From an uncultured Selenomonas sp. (lineage in GTDB: Bacteria; Bacillota; Negativicutes; Selenomonadales; Selenomonadaceae), in NCBI GenBank assembly GCA_937915915.1, contig CALGGN010000123.1, forward strand, positions 1 through 7,511: 7,511 bases of DNA, read 5' to 3'. Both the position numbers and the translations under genes were made by a program. The notes under the pieces were generated by a model. It made no database searches. It was not told the origin of the DNA and saw nothing but the letters and a program-made list of their open reading frames with translations. The stretch's first letter is position 1. Every line of letters starts with the position of its first letter. This document shows, one piece after another, positions 1-6,439 of this stretch.

Positions 1-666
1 GTCTTTGGTGAGGGAGTAGCGCTTTATCAGCTGTTCCACTGCTTGGGAGGGACTGGCAGAGAGATCTTTGACAGTGGCAATCAATGACCGTATGGCATCG
101 CTGCGTTCCTCAGCCCTGCCTTCGGCCTTTGCTTCCTCCCGTTCCTCGATAATTTTCATTTCATAAGTCATATAGTCCACCTTCTCCTTTTCAGTATTTT
201 TCAGCTCTGTGATGAGATTTTGCACTTCATCAACCCATTTATCCTTCACAGGCAGCCCATCCACGAAGGCAAGGAAGTTTCTTACCTCCTTGGATACGTC
301 GTTGAGAGTTCCCTTCGTGCTCAGGAAAATCTTTGAGGCACCGTCATCCAGTATTATTTTCTTGTCCTGTTGACACGTATTTTTGAAGGTAAAGATGTGG
401 CGGTCACTGTTGAAGAGACGGAAGGGACAGATGAATATGATAATAGATTTCTTCAGCTGGTGATACTTGAAGCCAACCTGCAGGGCACCGAAGTCGATAA
501 CTGACTGATAGTAGCGGATGCGACGTCCAAGAGTAGCCTCAGGGTAGCGGCGAACTTGCATCTCTATGTCGTATATGGTGTTTTCGTCATCTTCCACATA
601 GACATCAAGGCGTATGCCTTTGCTCTCGTATCCGGTACTAATGGCATGTTCTGTTTTTGGCTCCAT
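1..666 (-). CDS. Rpn-family PD-(D/E)XK nuclease / putative transposase, 3'-partial and probably N-terminally shortened
   Basis: Reading from an ATG at 666 down to position 1 gives 222 open codons with no stop, so the C-terminus lies outside the window. The protein matches my knowledge of the Rpn (recombination-promoting nuclease) / PD-(D/E)XK 'transposase' family. Residues 17-37 carry the nuclease core, with G-I-R-L-D21 and then D-I-E35-M-Q37, the D...E-x-Q triad. An F-I-C-P-F strand, a 'KIFLSTKGT' segment and a charged, Glu/Ala/Arg-rich C-terminal helix follow, all usual for the family. Family members normally have about 40-50 residues before this core. Here the frame upstream of the ATG still reads like family sequence for about a dozen codons (IILGIKIRKL), but has no start before a stop at 748-750. 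The gene therefore looks shortened at its 5' end. It diverges from the operon at 785. Whether the short form is functional cannot be seen. Confidence 0.78.
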   Translation of the reverse strand, partial: MEPKTEHAISTGYESKGIRLDVYVEDDENTIYDIEMQVRRYPEATLGRRIRYYQSVIDFGALQVGFKYHQLKKSIIIFICPFRLFNSDRHIFTFKNTCQQDKKIILDDGASKIFLSTKGTLNDVSKEVRNFLAFVDGLPVKDKWVDEVQNLITELKNTEKEKVDYMTYEMKIIEEREEAKAEGRAEERSDAIRSLIATVKDLSASPSQAVEQLIKRYSLTKD

Positions 667-694
667 GAGCTTCCGAATTTTTATGCCGAGTATT

Positions 695-722
695 ATTTTA
701 GCAAATTGGAAGATGATGTCAA
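695..722 (-). promoter_or_regulatory. Sigma-A-type promoter for the Rpn-like gene
   Basis: On the minus strand there is a perfect TTGACA at 722-717, a 16-nt spacer, and TAAAAT at 700-695 preceded by TGC (extended -10). Transcription should start near 688, about 20 nt before the ATG at 666. A weak GGAAG lies 3 nt before that ATG. The same 35-bp arrangement recurs at 7464-7498 in front of the DUF3990-type gene, with 29 of 35 bases identical. This supports it being a real promoter although it overlaps what looks like former coding sequence. Confidence 0.65.
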
Positions 723-724
723 TA

Positions 725-754
725 TTGGAATGATGTAAGAAGCAACACTAATAA
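725..754 (+). promoter_or_regulatory. Possible weak promoter for the phosphonate operon
   Basis: TTGGAA at 725-730 and TAATAA at 749-754 are 18 nt apart in the AT-rich gap before the first operon gene. Both hexamers are imperfect. This is only the best candidate I can see, and the true promoter could lie elsewhere in 667-770. It would overlap the divergent promoter at 695-722, so the two could interfere. Confidence 0.25.
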
Positions 755-771
755 TAAACAATAAAATATAT

Positions 772-778
772 AGAGGTG
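772..778 (+). promoter_or_regulatory. Ribosome binding site that fixes the TTG start of the kinase gene
   Basis: AGAGGTG is complementary to the 16S rRNA tail and ends 6 nt before TTG at 785. An in-frame GTG at 776 would sit inside this Shine-Dalgarno sequence and has none of its own, so TTG 785 is the better start. Confidence 0.65.
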
Positions 779-784
779 AAAATT

Positions 785-1291
785 TTGATAAATAAAGGAA
801 GAGTTTATTGGATAACCGGCCTGTCCGGGGCGGGCAAGACTACCGTGGGCGGCATGCTGTTTAAGCGCCTCAGGGATGAGAAGGCTAACGTTGTGCTGCT
901 GGACGGCGACGTGGTGCGGAAGGCCTTTGGCAACGACCTTGGTTATACACGAGAGGATCGTCATGAAATGGCTATGCGATATTCCCGTATCTGCCGCATG
1001 CTTTCTGAACAGGGGATAGATGTGGTTTGCTGCACCATTTCCATGTTCGATGATGTGCGGGACTGGAACAGGGAGAATATTGCGGAGTACAGGGAAGTAT
1101 ATTTGCGGGTCTCCCGTGAGGTCCTGGCTCAGCGGAACCAGAAGGATTTGTATGCCTCGGCGCAGGATGAGTTGGTTGGGTTTGGAGTGACCATGGATGA
1201 GCCTAAGCAGCCTAATTTGGTGCTGGACAATGATGGCATGCATTCTCCTGAGGAAGCGGTTGAGGCTATATGGAAGGAATTGGTGAAATGA
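785..1291 (+). CDS. CysC/APS-kinase-like nucleotide kinase (Cj1415-like?) of the phosphonate operon
   Basis: This is a P-loop kinase of 168 residues from TTG 785, somewhat shorter than typical APS kinases. The Walker A motif GLSGAGKTT is at residues 12-20, the family DGD at 40-42, and NDLGYTREDR at 50-59. A Q-K-D-L-Y segment at 119-123 matches the 'P-K-G-L-Y' region of CysC. The APS-binding 'SPYRxDRD' region is changed to S-M-F-D-D-V-R-D-W-N-R-E-N (86-98). The usual 'KARxGE' is changed to S-A-Q-D-E. No sulfate-activation gene is nearby. Similar CysC-like proteins occur in surface polysaccharide clusters, and Campylobacter Cj1415 is known to phosphorylate CDP-phosphoramidate rather than APS. 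I infer that this enzyme phosphorylates a nucleotide-linked phosphonate, probably on the ribose 3'-OH. Its stop overlaps the next start (ATGA at 1288-1291). The kinase family is secure; the substrate is a hypothesis. Confidence 0.85.
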   Translation: MINKGRVYWITGLSGAGKTTVGGMLFKRLRDEKANVVLLDGDVVRKAFGNDLGYTREDRHEMAMRYSRICRMLSEQGIDVVCCTISMFDDVRDWNRENIAEYREVYLRVSREVLAQRNQKDLYASAQDELVGFGVTMDEPKQPNLVLDNDGMHSPEEAVEAIWKELVK

Positions 1292-2586
1292 GCAGGACGG
1301 TCTACACATGTTTTTGCACGGATGTCATACATGAGGGGCATCTTAATATCATCCGCAAGGCACGGGAGCTGGGAGATGTCACGGTCGGCGTCCTCTGTGA
1401 CAGGGAGATGATACGTTATAACAGGTTCCCAATCAAGAATACCGAGGAACGGGTAGCCATGGTCAAGGAACTGCCGGGCATTAAGGATGTTATTGTGCAG
1501 GACACCATCATGTATGGCGGTGTGGTGGCAAAGCTTCATCCGGATATCGTGGTCCATGGGGATAACTGGCGCAATGGTCCCATGTCTGTTATCCGTGAGG
1601 ATCTGCTTGCTCTTTTGGAGCAATATGGCGGTCAGTTGGTTGAAGTTCCTTATACGGTCAATGAAGGCGTGCAGAAAATCGATCGCAAGACCAGAGAAAA
1701 GCTGTCCATGCCCGAATTGCGCAGGGCAAGGCTGAGGCGGCTCCTGGAGCTTGTCCCCATCGTCAAGACCATCGAGGTCCACAGCGGTCTTACGGGACTC
1801 ATAGCTGAGAAGACGCTGGTGGCAGTGGATGGCGGCATCGACCAGTTTGATGCCATGTGGATCAGCTCCCTTTGTGACAGCACTGACAAGGGAAAACCGG
1901 ATATTGAGCTGGTGGACATGACCAGCCGTTACCGCACGATCAATGATGTCATGGAGGTCACTACCAAGCCCATCATTTTCGATGGGGACACCGGGGGGCT
2001 TATCGAGCACTTCGTATATACCGTGAGATCGCTTGAGCGCATGGGGGTATCGGCTGTCATCATCGAGGACAAGGTGGGGCTAAAGCGCAATTCCCTGTTC
2101 GGCACTGAGGTGGAGCAGACACAGGACACCATCGAGCATTTCTGCCAAAAAATTGCTGCAGGCAAGAGAGTGCAGCTATCTGATGATTTCATGATCATTG
2201 CCCGCATCGAGAGCCTCATCCTGGGCAAGGGGCAGGAAGATGCCCTGATGAGGGCAAGGGCCTATGTGAAGGCCGGGGCAGACGGCATCATGATACACAG
2301 CCGAGCCAAGGATCCGGAGGAAATCCTTTCCTTCTGCGATGCATTCAGAGCGGAGGATAAGGATACGCCCATTGTGGTGGTGCCGACGTCCTATAATGCC
2401 ATAACCGAAAAAGAACTGGCGGCGCATGGCGTGAATATCGTCATCTACGCCAACCAGCTTACCCGTGCAGCCTTTCCGGCCATGGAGAGTGTTGCCAAGG
2501 AGATACTGAAGCATCATCGTGCCAAGGAAGTAGATGAGCATCTGCTTCCCATCAAGAAGATCATCACGATGATTGATGAAATCTGA
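1288..2586 (+). CDS. pepM: Cytidylyltransferase-phosphoenolpyruvate mutase fusion
   Basis: This 432-residue protein has the domain order and size of fosfomycin Fom1 and other cytidylyltransferase-PEP mutase fusions. Residues 1-135 form a nucleotidyltransferase domain with HEGH at 15-18 and H-G-D-N-W-R at 90-95. Its expected G-x-S-S/T-x-L signature is missing: after P-Y-T (121-123) comes N-E-G-V-Q-K-I-D. Residues about 150-432 are PEP mutase, which converts PEP to phosphonopyruvate in the cytosol. Visible motifs are W-I-S-S (191-194), DGDTGG (232-237, Mg2+ site), E-D-K (260-262) with N268-S269 (the mutase signature EDKxxxxxNS, which separates it from isocitrate lyase relatives), R306 and H337. 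I chose ATG 1288 over ATG 1270 because it overlaps the upstream stop as ATGA and has GGAAGGA about 9 nt before it. The fused nucleotidyltransferase may be inactive or have altered specificity. The mutase assignment is firm. Confidence 0.93.
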   Translation: MSRTVYTCFCTDVIHEGHLNIIRKARELGDVTVGVLCDREMIRYNRFPIKNTEERVAMVKELPGIKDVIVQDTIMYGGVVAKLHPDIVVHGDNWRNGPMSVIREDLLALLEQYGGQLVEVPYTVNEGVQKIDRKTREKLSMPELRRARLRRLLELVPIVKTIEVHSGLTGLIAEKTLVAVDGGIDQFDAMWISSLCDSTDKGKPDIELVDMTSRYRTINDVMEVTTKPIIFDGDTGGLIEHFVYTVRSLERMGVSAVIIEDKVGLKRNSLFGTEVEQTQDTIEHFCQKIAAGKRVQLSDDFMIIARIESLILGKGQEDALMRARAYVKAGADGIMIHSRAKDPEEILSFCDAFRAEDKDTPIVVVPTSYNAITEKELAAHGVNIVIYANQLTRAAFPAMESVAKEILKHHRAKEVDEHLLPIKKIITMIDEI

Positions 2587-2609
2587 TATATGTTTCGGAG
2601 GGATACAAA

Positions 2610-4055
2610 ATGACAGCAGAAAACGAAAAGATGGGAAAAGATGTTGACTTGCAGGAAAGGGTGCGCCTGAAGAAGGCCAACCGGGAAAATCTCTACAGCC
2701 TGGAGCCTCCCTTCCCCAAGAGCAATTTCCTGATGGAACTGTCCAACGTATGCAATCACGCCTGTATTTTCTGTGCGCATCAGAAAATGCAGAGGAAAGT
2801 AGGGAAGATAAATCAGGAGCTTGCCTTCGACATCCTGCAGCAGGCTTATGACCTTGGGACAAGGGAGGTGGGCTTCTATGCCACGGGAGAGCCTTTCCTG
2901 GTGCCGGAGCTGCCGGAATATATCAGGAAAGCCAAGGAGATAGGCTATACATATGTCTATCTGACCTCCAATGGTTCCGTAGCTGCGCCGGAAAAGATCC
3001 GGGCAGTTATAGATGCCGGACTGGACAGCATCAAGTTTTCCATCAATGCCCCCCAGAGAAAGCTTTATGAGTTCATCCACGGAAGGGATGATTTTGACGC
3101 GGTGATGGAGCATCTGAAATATCTTAACCAGTACCGCAGGGAATCCGGCAAGGATTTCAAGATCTATGTGACAGGCATACTGACCCGCTTCACGGAACAG
3201 CTCCAGGATAAATACCATGAGCTCTTTGATGAACTGGTTGACCAGGTAGTGTTCAAGTTTGTCTACAATCAAGGCGGTTATATGCCTGAGATAGACCCGC
3301 TGCTTCGCTGCGAATGCGACCACGAAGAGCGCAGGAGATGCAACCTGCCCTTCGATGCCATTTCCGTGACTTGCGAGGGGTACCTCTCTATAGAGAATGC
3401 CGATTATGAGAACATGCTCATCGTGGCCGATCTGAATAAGGTGTCTTTGAAGGAGGGATGGTACGGTGATGTCATGAAGGAAATGCGCCGCAAATTCATG
3501 GAGGACGACCTGGGAGGCACTCTCTGTGATGGCTGCGTCCACCATGACTGCCGCCCTGCCAAGGCCATCCTGCCGGAATATTCCTCAGTTCAGGGCGAAT
3601 ATTCCTTCACTGACGAAATGGTGAGGAAAAGGATAGAAGAGTCCAGCCTGAAGGTTTATGTGCCCATGGCGGCAGACATTGTGCATCCTGGCCATATCAA
3701 TATCCTTCAGACCGCTGCCCGTTATGGCAGTGTGACGGTGGGGCTGTTTACGGACGAAGCCATTGCCTCTTACAAGAAAGCTCCCTGCATGGCCTATGAC
3801 CAGAGAAAAGTCGTGGTTGAGAACATCAAGGGGGTAAATCAGGTGATTCCCCAGCTTACCAAGGATTACGAAGAAAACCTCAGAAAGTTGAAGCCCGACT
3901 TCATGATTCACGGCAAGGATTGGCGGGAAGGCCCTTTGGCCAGGGTAAGGGAAAAAGCCATTGCCACGATGGCAGAATGGGGCGGACAGGTCATTGAGCC
4001 GGATTATACCCAGGGGGTATCTTCCTCCATGCTGAAAAAGAAAATGGCAGAATGA
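2610..4055 (+). CDS. Radical SAM enzyme with twitch/SPASM-like region fused to a C-terminal cytidylyltransferase
   Basis: This is a 481-residue two-part protein; ATG 2610 has GGAGG 8 nt upstream. Residues about 38-230 are a radical SAM core: C48-x3-C52-x2-C55 binds the [4Fe-4S] cluster that cleaves S-adenosylmethionine, and A-T-G-E-P-F (91-96) is the SAM-contact 'GGE' equivalent. Residues about 234-314 resemble a twitch/SPASM extension, with C234, C236, C244, C255, C306, C309 and C314, and the typical 'C-x-L-P-F-x-x-I-x-V-T-x-x-G' pattern. There is no N-terminal B12-binding domain. Residues about 346-481 are a cytidylyltransferase domain with HPGH (359-362), H-G-K-D-W-R-E-G-P (434-442) and an intact GVSSSML (469-475). 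It is a clear paralogue of the domain in the preceding gene. Fom3 of fosfomycin synthesis is a radical SAM enzyme that acts on a CMP-linked phosphonate, so I infer that this protein makes and then modifies a CMP-phosphonate. The reaction itself cannot be read from sequence. Confidence 0.88.
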   Translation: MTAENEKMGKDVDLQERVRLKKANRENLYSLEPPFPKSNFLMELSNVCNHACIFCAHQKMQRKVGKINQELAFDILQQAYDLGTREVGFYATGEPFLVPELPEYIRKAKEIGYTYVYLTSNGSVAAPEKIRAVIDAGLDSIKFSINAPQRKLYEFIHGRDDFDAVMEHLKYLNQYRRESGKDFKIYVTGILTRFTEQLQDKYHELFDELVDQVVFKFVYNQGGYMPEIDPLLRCECDHEERRRCNLPFDAISVTCEGYLSIENADYENMLIVADLNKVSLKEGWYGDVMKEMRRKFMEDDLGGTLCDGCVHHDCRPAKAILPEYSSVQGEYSFTDEMVRKRIEESSLKVYVPMAADIVHPGHINILQTAARYGSVTVGLFTDEAIASYKKAPCMAYDQRKVVVENIKGVNQVIPQLTKDYEENLRKLKPDFMIHGKDWREGPLARVREKAIATMAEWGGQVIEPDYTQGVSSSMLKKKMAE

Positions 4056-4069
4056 TTTTGGGAGGAACA

Positions 4070-5194
4070 ATGAAGGTTGAAGATTTTCTGGAAGTAATGC
4101 AGTCAGAATTTTTCACAGGGGTGCCAGATTCACAGCTCAAGCCCTTGTGTAATTATCTTATGAATACCTACGCCATAGACCCAAAGCATCATCTGATTGC
4201 CGCCAACGAGGGCAACTGTACCGCCTTGGCAGCAGGCTATCATCTGGCCACGGGCAAGGTACCCGTGGTCTATATGCAGAACAGCGGCGAGGGCAATGTC
4301 ATAAATCCTGTTGCATCTTTATTGAATGACAAGGTCTATGCCATCCCCATGATTTTTGTCATCGGCTGGCGCGGGGAGCCGGGAGTTCATGACGAGCCGC
4401 AGCATATCTACCAAGGGGAAGTGACACTGAAACTTCTGGAAGATATGGATATAGCGAGTTTCGTCATTGGCAAGGAAACCACCGCGGAGGAATTGCGGGC
4501 GGCGATGGGACGGTTCCGTCCCCTGCTGGAGTCAGGCAAGCAGGTTGCCTTTGTGGTGCGCAAGGGAGCATTGTCTTATGAGGGCAAGGTGGCCTATAAA
4601 AATGATAACAAAATGCTCAGGGAAGACATCATAAAGCACATTGTGGCGGTCAGCGGCGAGGACCCTATTGTCTCCACCACGGGCAAAGCCAGCCGCGAGC
4701 TCTTTGAAATTCGTGAGGCAAAAAATCAGGGGCACAAATATGACTTCCTCACCGTAGGCTCCATGGGGCACAGTTCTTCCATTGCCTTGGGAATAGCCAT
4801 CAACAAGCCGAAACAGAGGATTTGGTGCATAGATGGCGACGGGGCTGCGCTTATGCATATGGGGGCCATGGCTGTCATGGGGAATGCAAAACCTCAAAAT
4901 CTGGTGCATATCATCATCAACAACAGCGCCCATGAGACAGTGGGCGGCATGCCAACGGTGGCAGGCAGCATTCAACTTACCGCTATAGCTGAAGCTTGCG
5001 GCTATGACACAGCGGAAAAGGTGGAGGATTTTGCAGCCCTTGACAATGCGCTGAAGAAAGCGAAGGAAGCAAAGGGACTGCATTTCATAGAGGCGGCCTG
5101 CGCCATTGGCGCCAGGGATGACCTTGGAAGACCTACCACTACGGCAGTTGAGAACAAGGAAAACTTCATGGCGTATTTGCAGGGACTTGAGTGA
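4070..5194 (+). CDS. aepY: Phosphonopyruvate decarboxylase (TPP-dependent)
   Basis: This cytosolic, TPP- and Mg2+-dependent enzyme decarboxylates phosphonopyruvate to phosphonoacetaldehyde. That irreversible step pulls the unfavourable PEP mutase reaction forward. The protein is 374 residues, normal for the family. The N-terminal part has G-V-P-D-S (17-21) and the catalytic Glu47 in A-A-N-E-G-N, which activates the thiamine ring. The C-terminal half carries the TPP/Mg2+ motif from G256-D-G to N284-N285, 27 residues on. The tail 'ARDDLGRP' followed by 'ENKENFM' is typical of phosphonopyruvate and sulfopyruvate decarboxylases. Its position directly behind PEP mutase decides for phosphonopyruvate. 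I chose ATG 4070 over ATG 4052 because GGAGG at 4061-4065 serves it, and the upstream ATG overlaps the previous stop without a ribosome site. The gap to the preceding gene is 14 nt. Confidence 0.92.
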   Translation: MKVEDFLEVMQSEFFTGVPDSQLKPLCNYLMNTYAIDPKHHLIAANEGNCTALAAGYHLATGKVPVVYMQNSGEGNVINPVASLLNDKVYAIPMIFVIGWRGEPGVHDEPQHIYQGEVTLKLLEDMDIASFVIGKETTAEELRAAMGRFRPLLESGKQVAFVVRKGALSYEGKVAYKNDNKMLREDIIKHIVAVSGEDPIVSTTGKASRELFEIREAKNQGHKYDFLTVGSMGHSSSIALGIAINKPKQRIWCIDGDGAALMHMGAMAVMGNAKPQNLVHIIINNSAHETVGGMPTVAGSIQLTAIAEACGYDTAEKVEDFAALDNALKKAKEAKGLHFIEAACAIGARDDLGRPTTTAVENKENFMAYLQGLE

Positions 5195-5197
5195 ATT

Positions 5198-5202
5198 GGG
5201 GG
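5198..5202 (+). promoter_or_regulatory. Ribosome binding site for the TTG start at 5210
   Basis: A GGGGG run lies 7 nt before TTG 5210. The next in-frame ATG, at 5222, has no Shine-Dalgarno sequence upstream, so TTG is the more likely start. Confidence 0.5.
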
Positions 5203-5209
5203 CGATTGT

Positions 5210-6163
5210 TTGCAAATAGATATGCAGGCAGCAATACAGCATTTGGAGCAGGCAGAACGCATTCTTTTGACCGCCCATGTTCACCCCGACGGCGATGCCA
5301 TCGGCTCCTGCCTGGCTCTATGCCATGTGCTGAAAAAAATGGGCAAGCATGTGCAGGTGGTGCTGGATGACCATATGCCGGACATCTACGATATCCTGCC
5401 GGGGTTCAATGAGATCAAACGCTATGACGGTGAGACTCTGGCAGCAGATTTGGTTGTGCTGCTGGATGCCCGCCCCGGCAGGGACGGCAGGATTTGTTCG
5501 TCTGTCTCTGCCCCGGTGCTGAACATCGATCACCATGCCTCCAATGACTGTAGCACAGATTTTGCCTATGTGGAGCCGGAGGCTGCTGCCACGGCGGAAA
5601 TACTTTATGGCCTTTTCCGAGAGTGGGGGATAGTAATTGATGAGGATATTGCTTCCTGTCTTTACACGGGCATAGCTACGGATACAGGTTTCTTTGCTTT
5701 CCAAAATACCAAGCCGGAAGCGCTGGAAATCTGTGCCGATCTTCTGCGGGCAGGTGCAAAGCCCGCAGAAATTGCCTCTGCAGTACGGAGAAAATCCTTC
5801 CACGAGGTGGAGGAACTGGCCAGGGGTCTTGGCACCATGGAACGTTTCGCCGATGGCAGGGCTGTGGGGATTTTCCTGGATGAGAGCTTTCTGGATTTGG
5901 AGCTTACCGATGACCTGATAGATATGGCCAGAAACATTCGAGGAACGGAATTGGCGGTGCTGCTGAAAGCAGAGGGGGAGGATTCTTGCCGGGTGCGCAT
6001 GAGGTCTGAGGAGCTGGATGTGTCAAAGCTGGCCGAAGCTCTGGGAGGCGGAGGTCACCGGGAGGCGGCGGGGGCTACTATAATGAGTAATTTTCATCAA
6101 GCTAGAAAAATATTTATGGAGAACGTGCATAGTTATTTGAATAAGAAAGACGTGGAATTTTAG
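5210..6163 (+). CDS. nrnA: DHH/DHHA1 phosphoesterase, NrnA-type (oligoribonuclease / pAp phosphatase)
   Basis: This 317-residue protein has the full set of DHH-family metal motifs: H-P-D-G-D-A at 25-30 (D27, D29), D86 in L-L-D-A-R-P, N-I-D-H-H at 105-109, and D158 in A-T-D-T-G. The C-terminal DHHA1 domain has GGGGH at 279-283 followed by R-E-A-A-G-A, the substrate-binding loop. NrnA enzymes degrade short oligoribonucleotides and also remove the 3'-phosphate from 3'-phosphoadenosine-5'-phosphate (pAp), using Mn2+. In many Firmicutes nrnA sits between rbfA and truB. Here it ends a phosphonate operon that begins with a CysC-like kinase, 15 nt after the decarboxylase gene. That suggests a second, dedicated copy that recycles a 3',5'-bisphosphate nucleotide such as pCp or pAp made by the pathway. 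The family is certain; the dedicated role is inferred. Confidence 0.88.
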   Translation: MQIDMQAAIQHLEQAERILLTAHVHPDGDAIGSCLALCHVLKKMGKHVQVVLDDHMPDIYDILPGFNEIKRYDGETLAADLVVLLDARPGRDGRICSSVSAPVLNIDHHASNDCSTDFAYVEPEAAATAEILYGLFREWGIVIDEDIASCLYTGIATDTGFFAFQNTKPEALEICADLLRAGAKPAEIASAVRRKSFHEVEELARGLGTMERFADGRAVGIFLDESFLDLELTDDLIDMARNIRGTELAVLLKAEGEDSCRVRMRSEELDVSKLAEALGGGGHREAAGATIMSNFHQARKIFMENVHSYLNKKDVEF

Positions 6164-6439
6164 AAAAATGATTAGGGCGTGTTGATTAATGTATCCTGAA
6201 TTATTCATATTTCCCACAAATCCAGAAAAAACACCAAGCTTTCCACTAGTGTAATAAACTTGCAATCCTACAAATAGAGGATCCCTCCGTTTTGCGAAGC
6301 TCGATTTTGTATACCACGCGGCGCTCCTTGCTCCATGATTTTGCAGCATAGCGGAACTCACCAAAGCGTGGCGGGAAATCTTCTTTGCCTGCACTATTTT
6401 CCATGTATGCTGCCACTGCCAGATTGGCCAAACGAAAGT
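6164..6439. other. Gap after the operon, mostly degraded mobile-element DNA
   Basis: No intact gene is visible here. The first 80 bases are AT-rich and include GGGCGTGTTGATTAAT at 6175-6190. It loosely resembles an insertion-sequence end, but I could not find a matching inverted copy. The right part is covered by the minus-strand transposase remnant listed separately. I see no convincing plus-strand terminator behind the operon, which fits an operon whose natural 3' flank was replaced. Confidence 0.5.

Noticed and set aside
785..1291. True APS kinase for sulfate assimilation
   Set aside because: No sulfurylase or reductase genes are nearby, the APS-binding region is altered, and the gene is translationally coupled to pepM. 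The CysC fold is accepted, but not the classical role.
719..1309. Minus-strand open frame of 196 codons over the kinase gene
   Set aside because: The plus strand encodes a clear P-loop kinase there, and the antisense product shows no family feature.
1129..2010. Minus-strand open frame of 293 codons
   Set aside because: It lies opposite the kinase and PEP mutase genes and has no motif or ribosome site of its own, so it is a shadow frame.
2514..3545. Long minus-strand open frame of 343 codons
   Set aside because: It is antisense to the pepM end and the radical SAM gene, whose plus-strand frames carry full catalytic motifs and ribosome sites. The antisense product shows no recognisable domain.
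2610..4055. B12-dependent radical SAM methyltransferase like Fom3
   Set aside because: Only about 40 residues precede the radical SAM core, so there is no cobalamin-binding domain. The C-terminal part is a twitch/SPASM-like region and a cytidylyltransferase.
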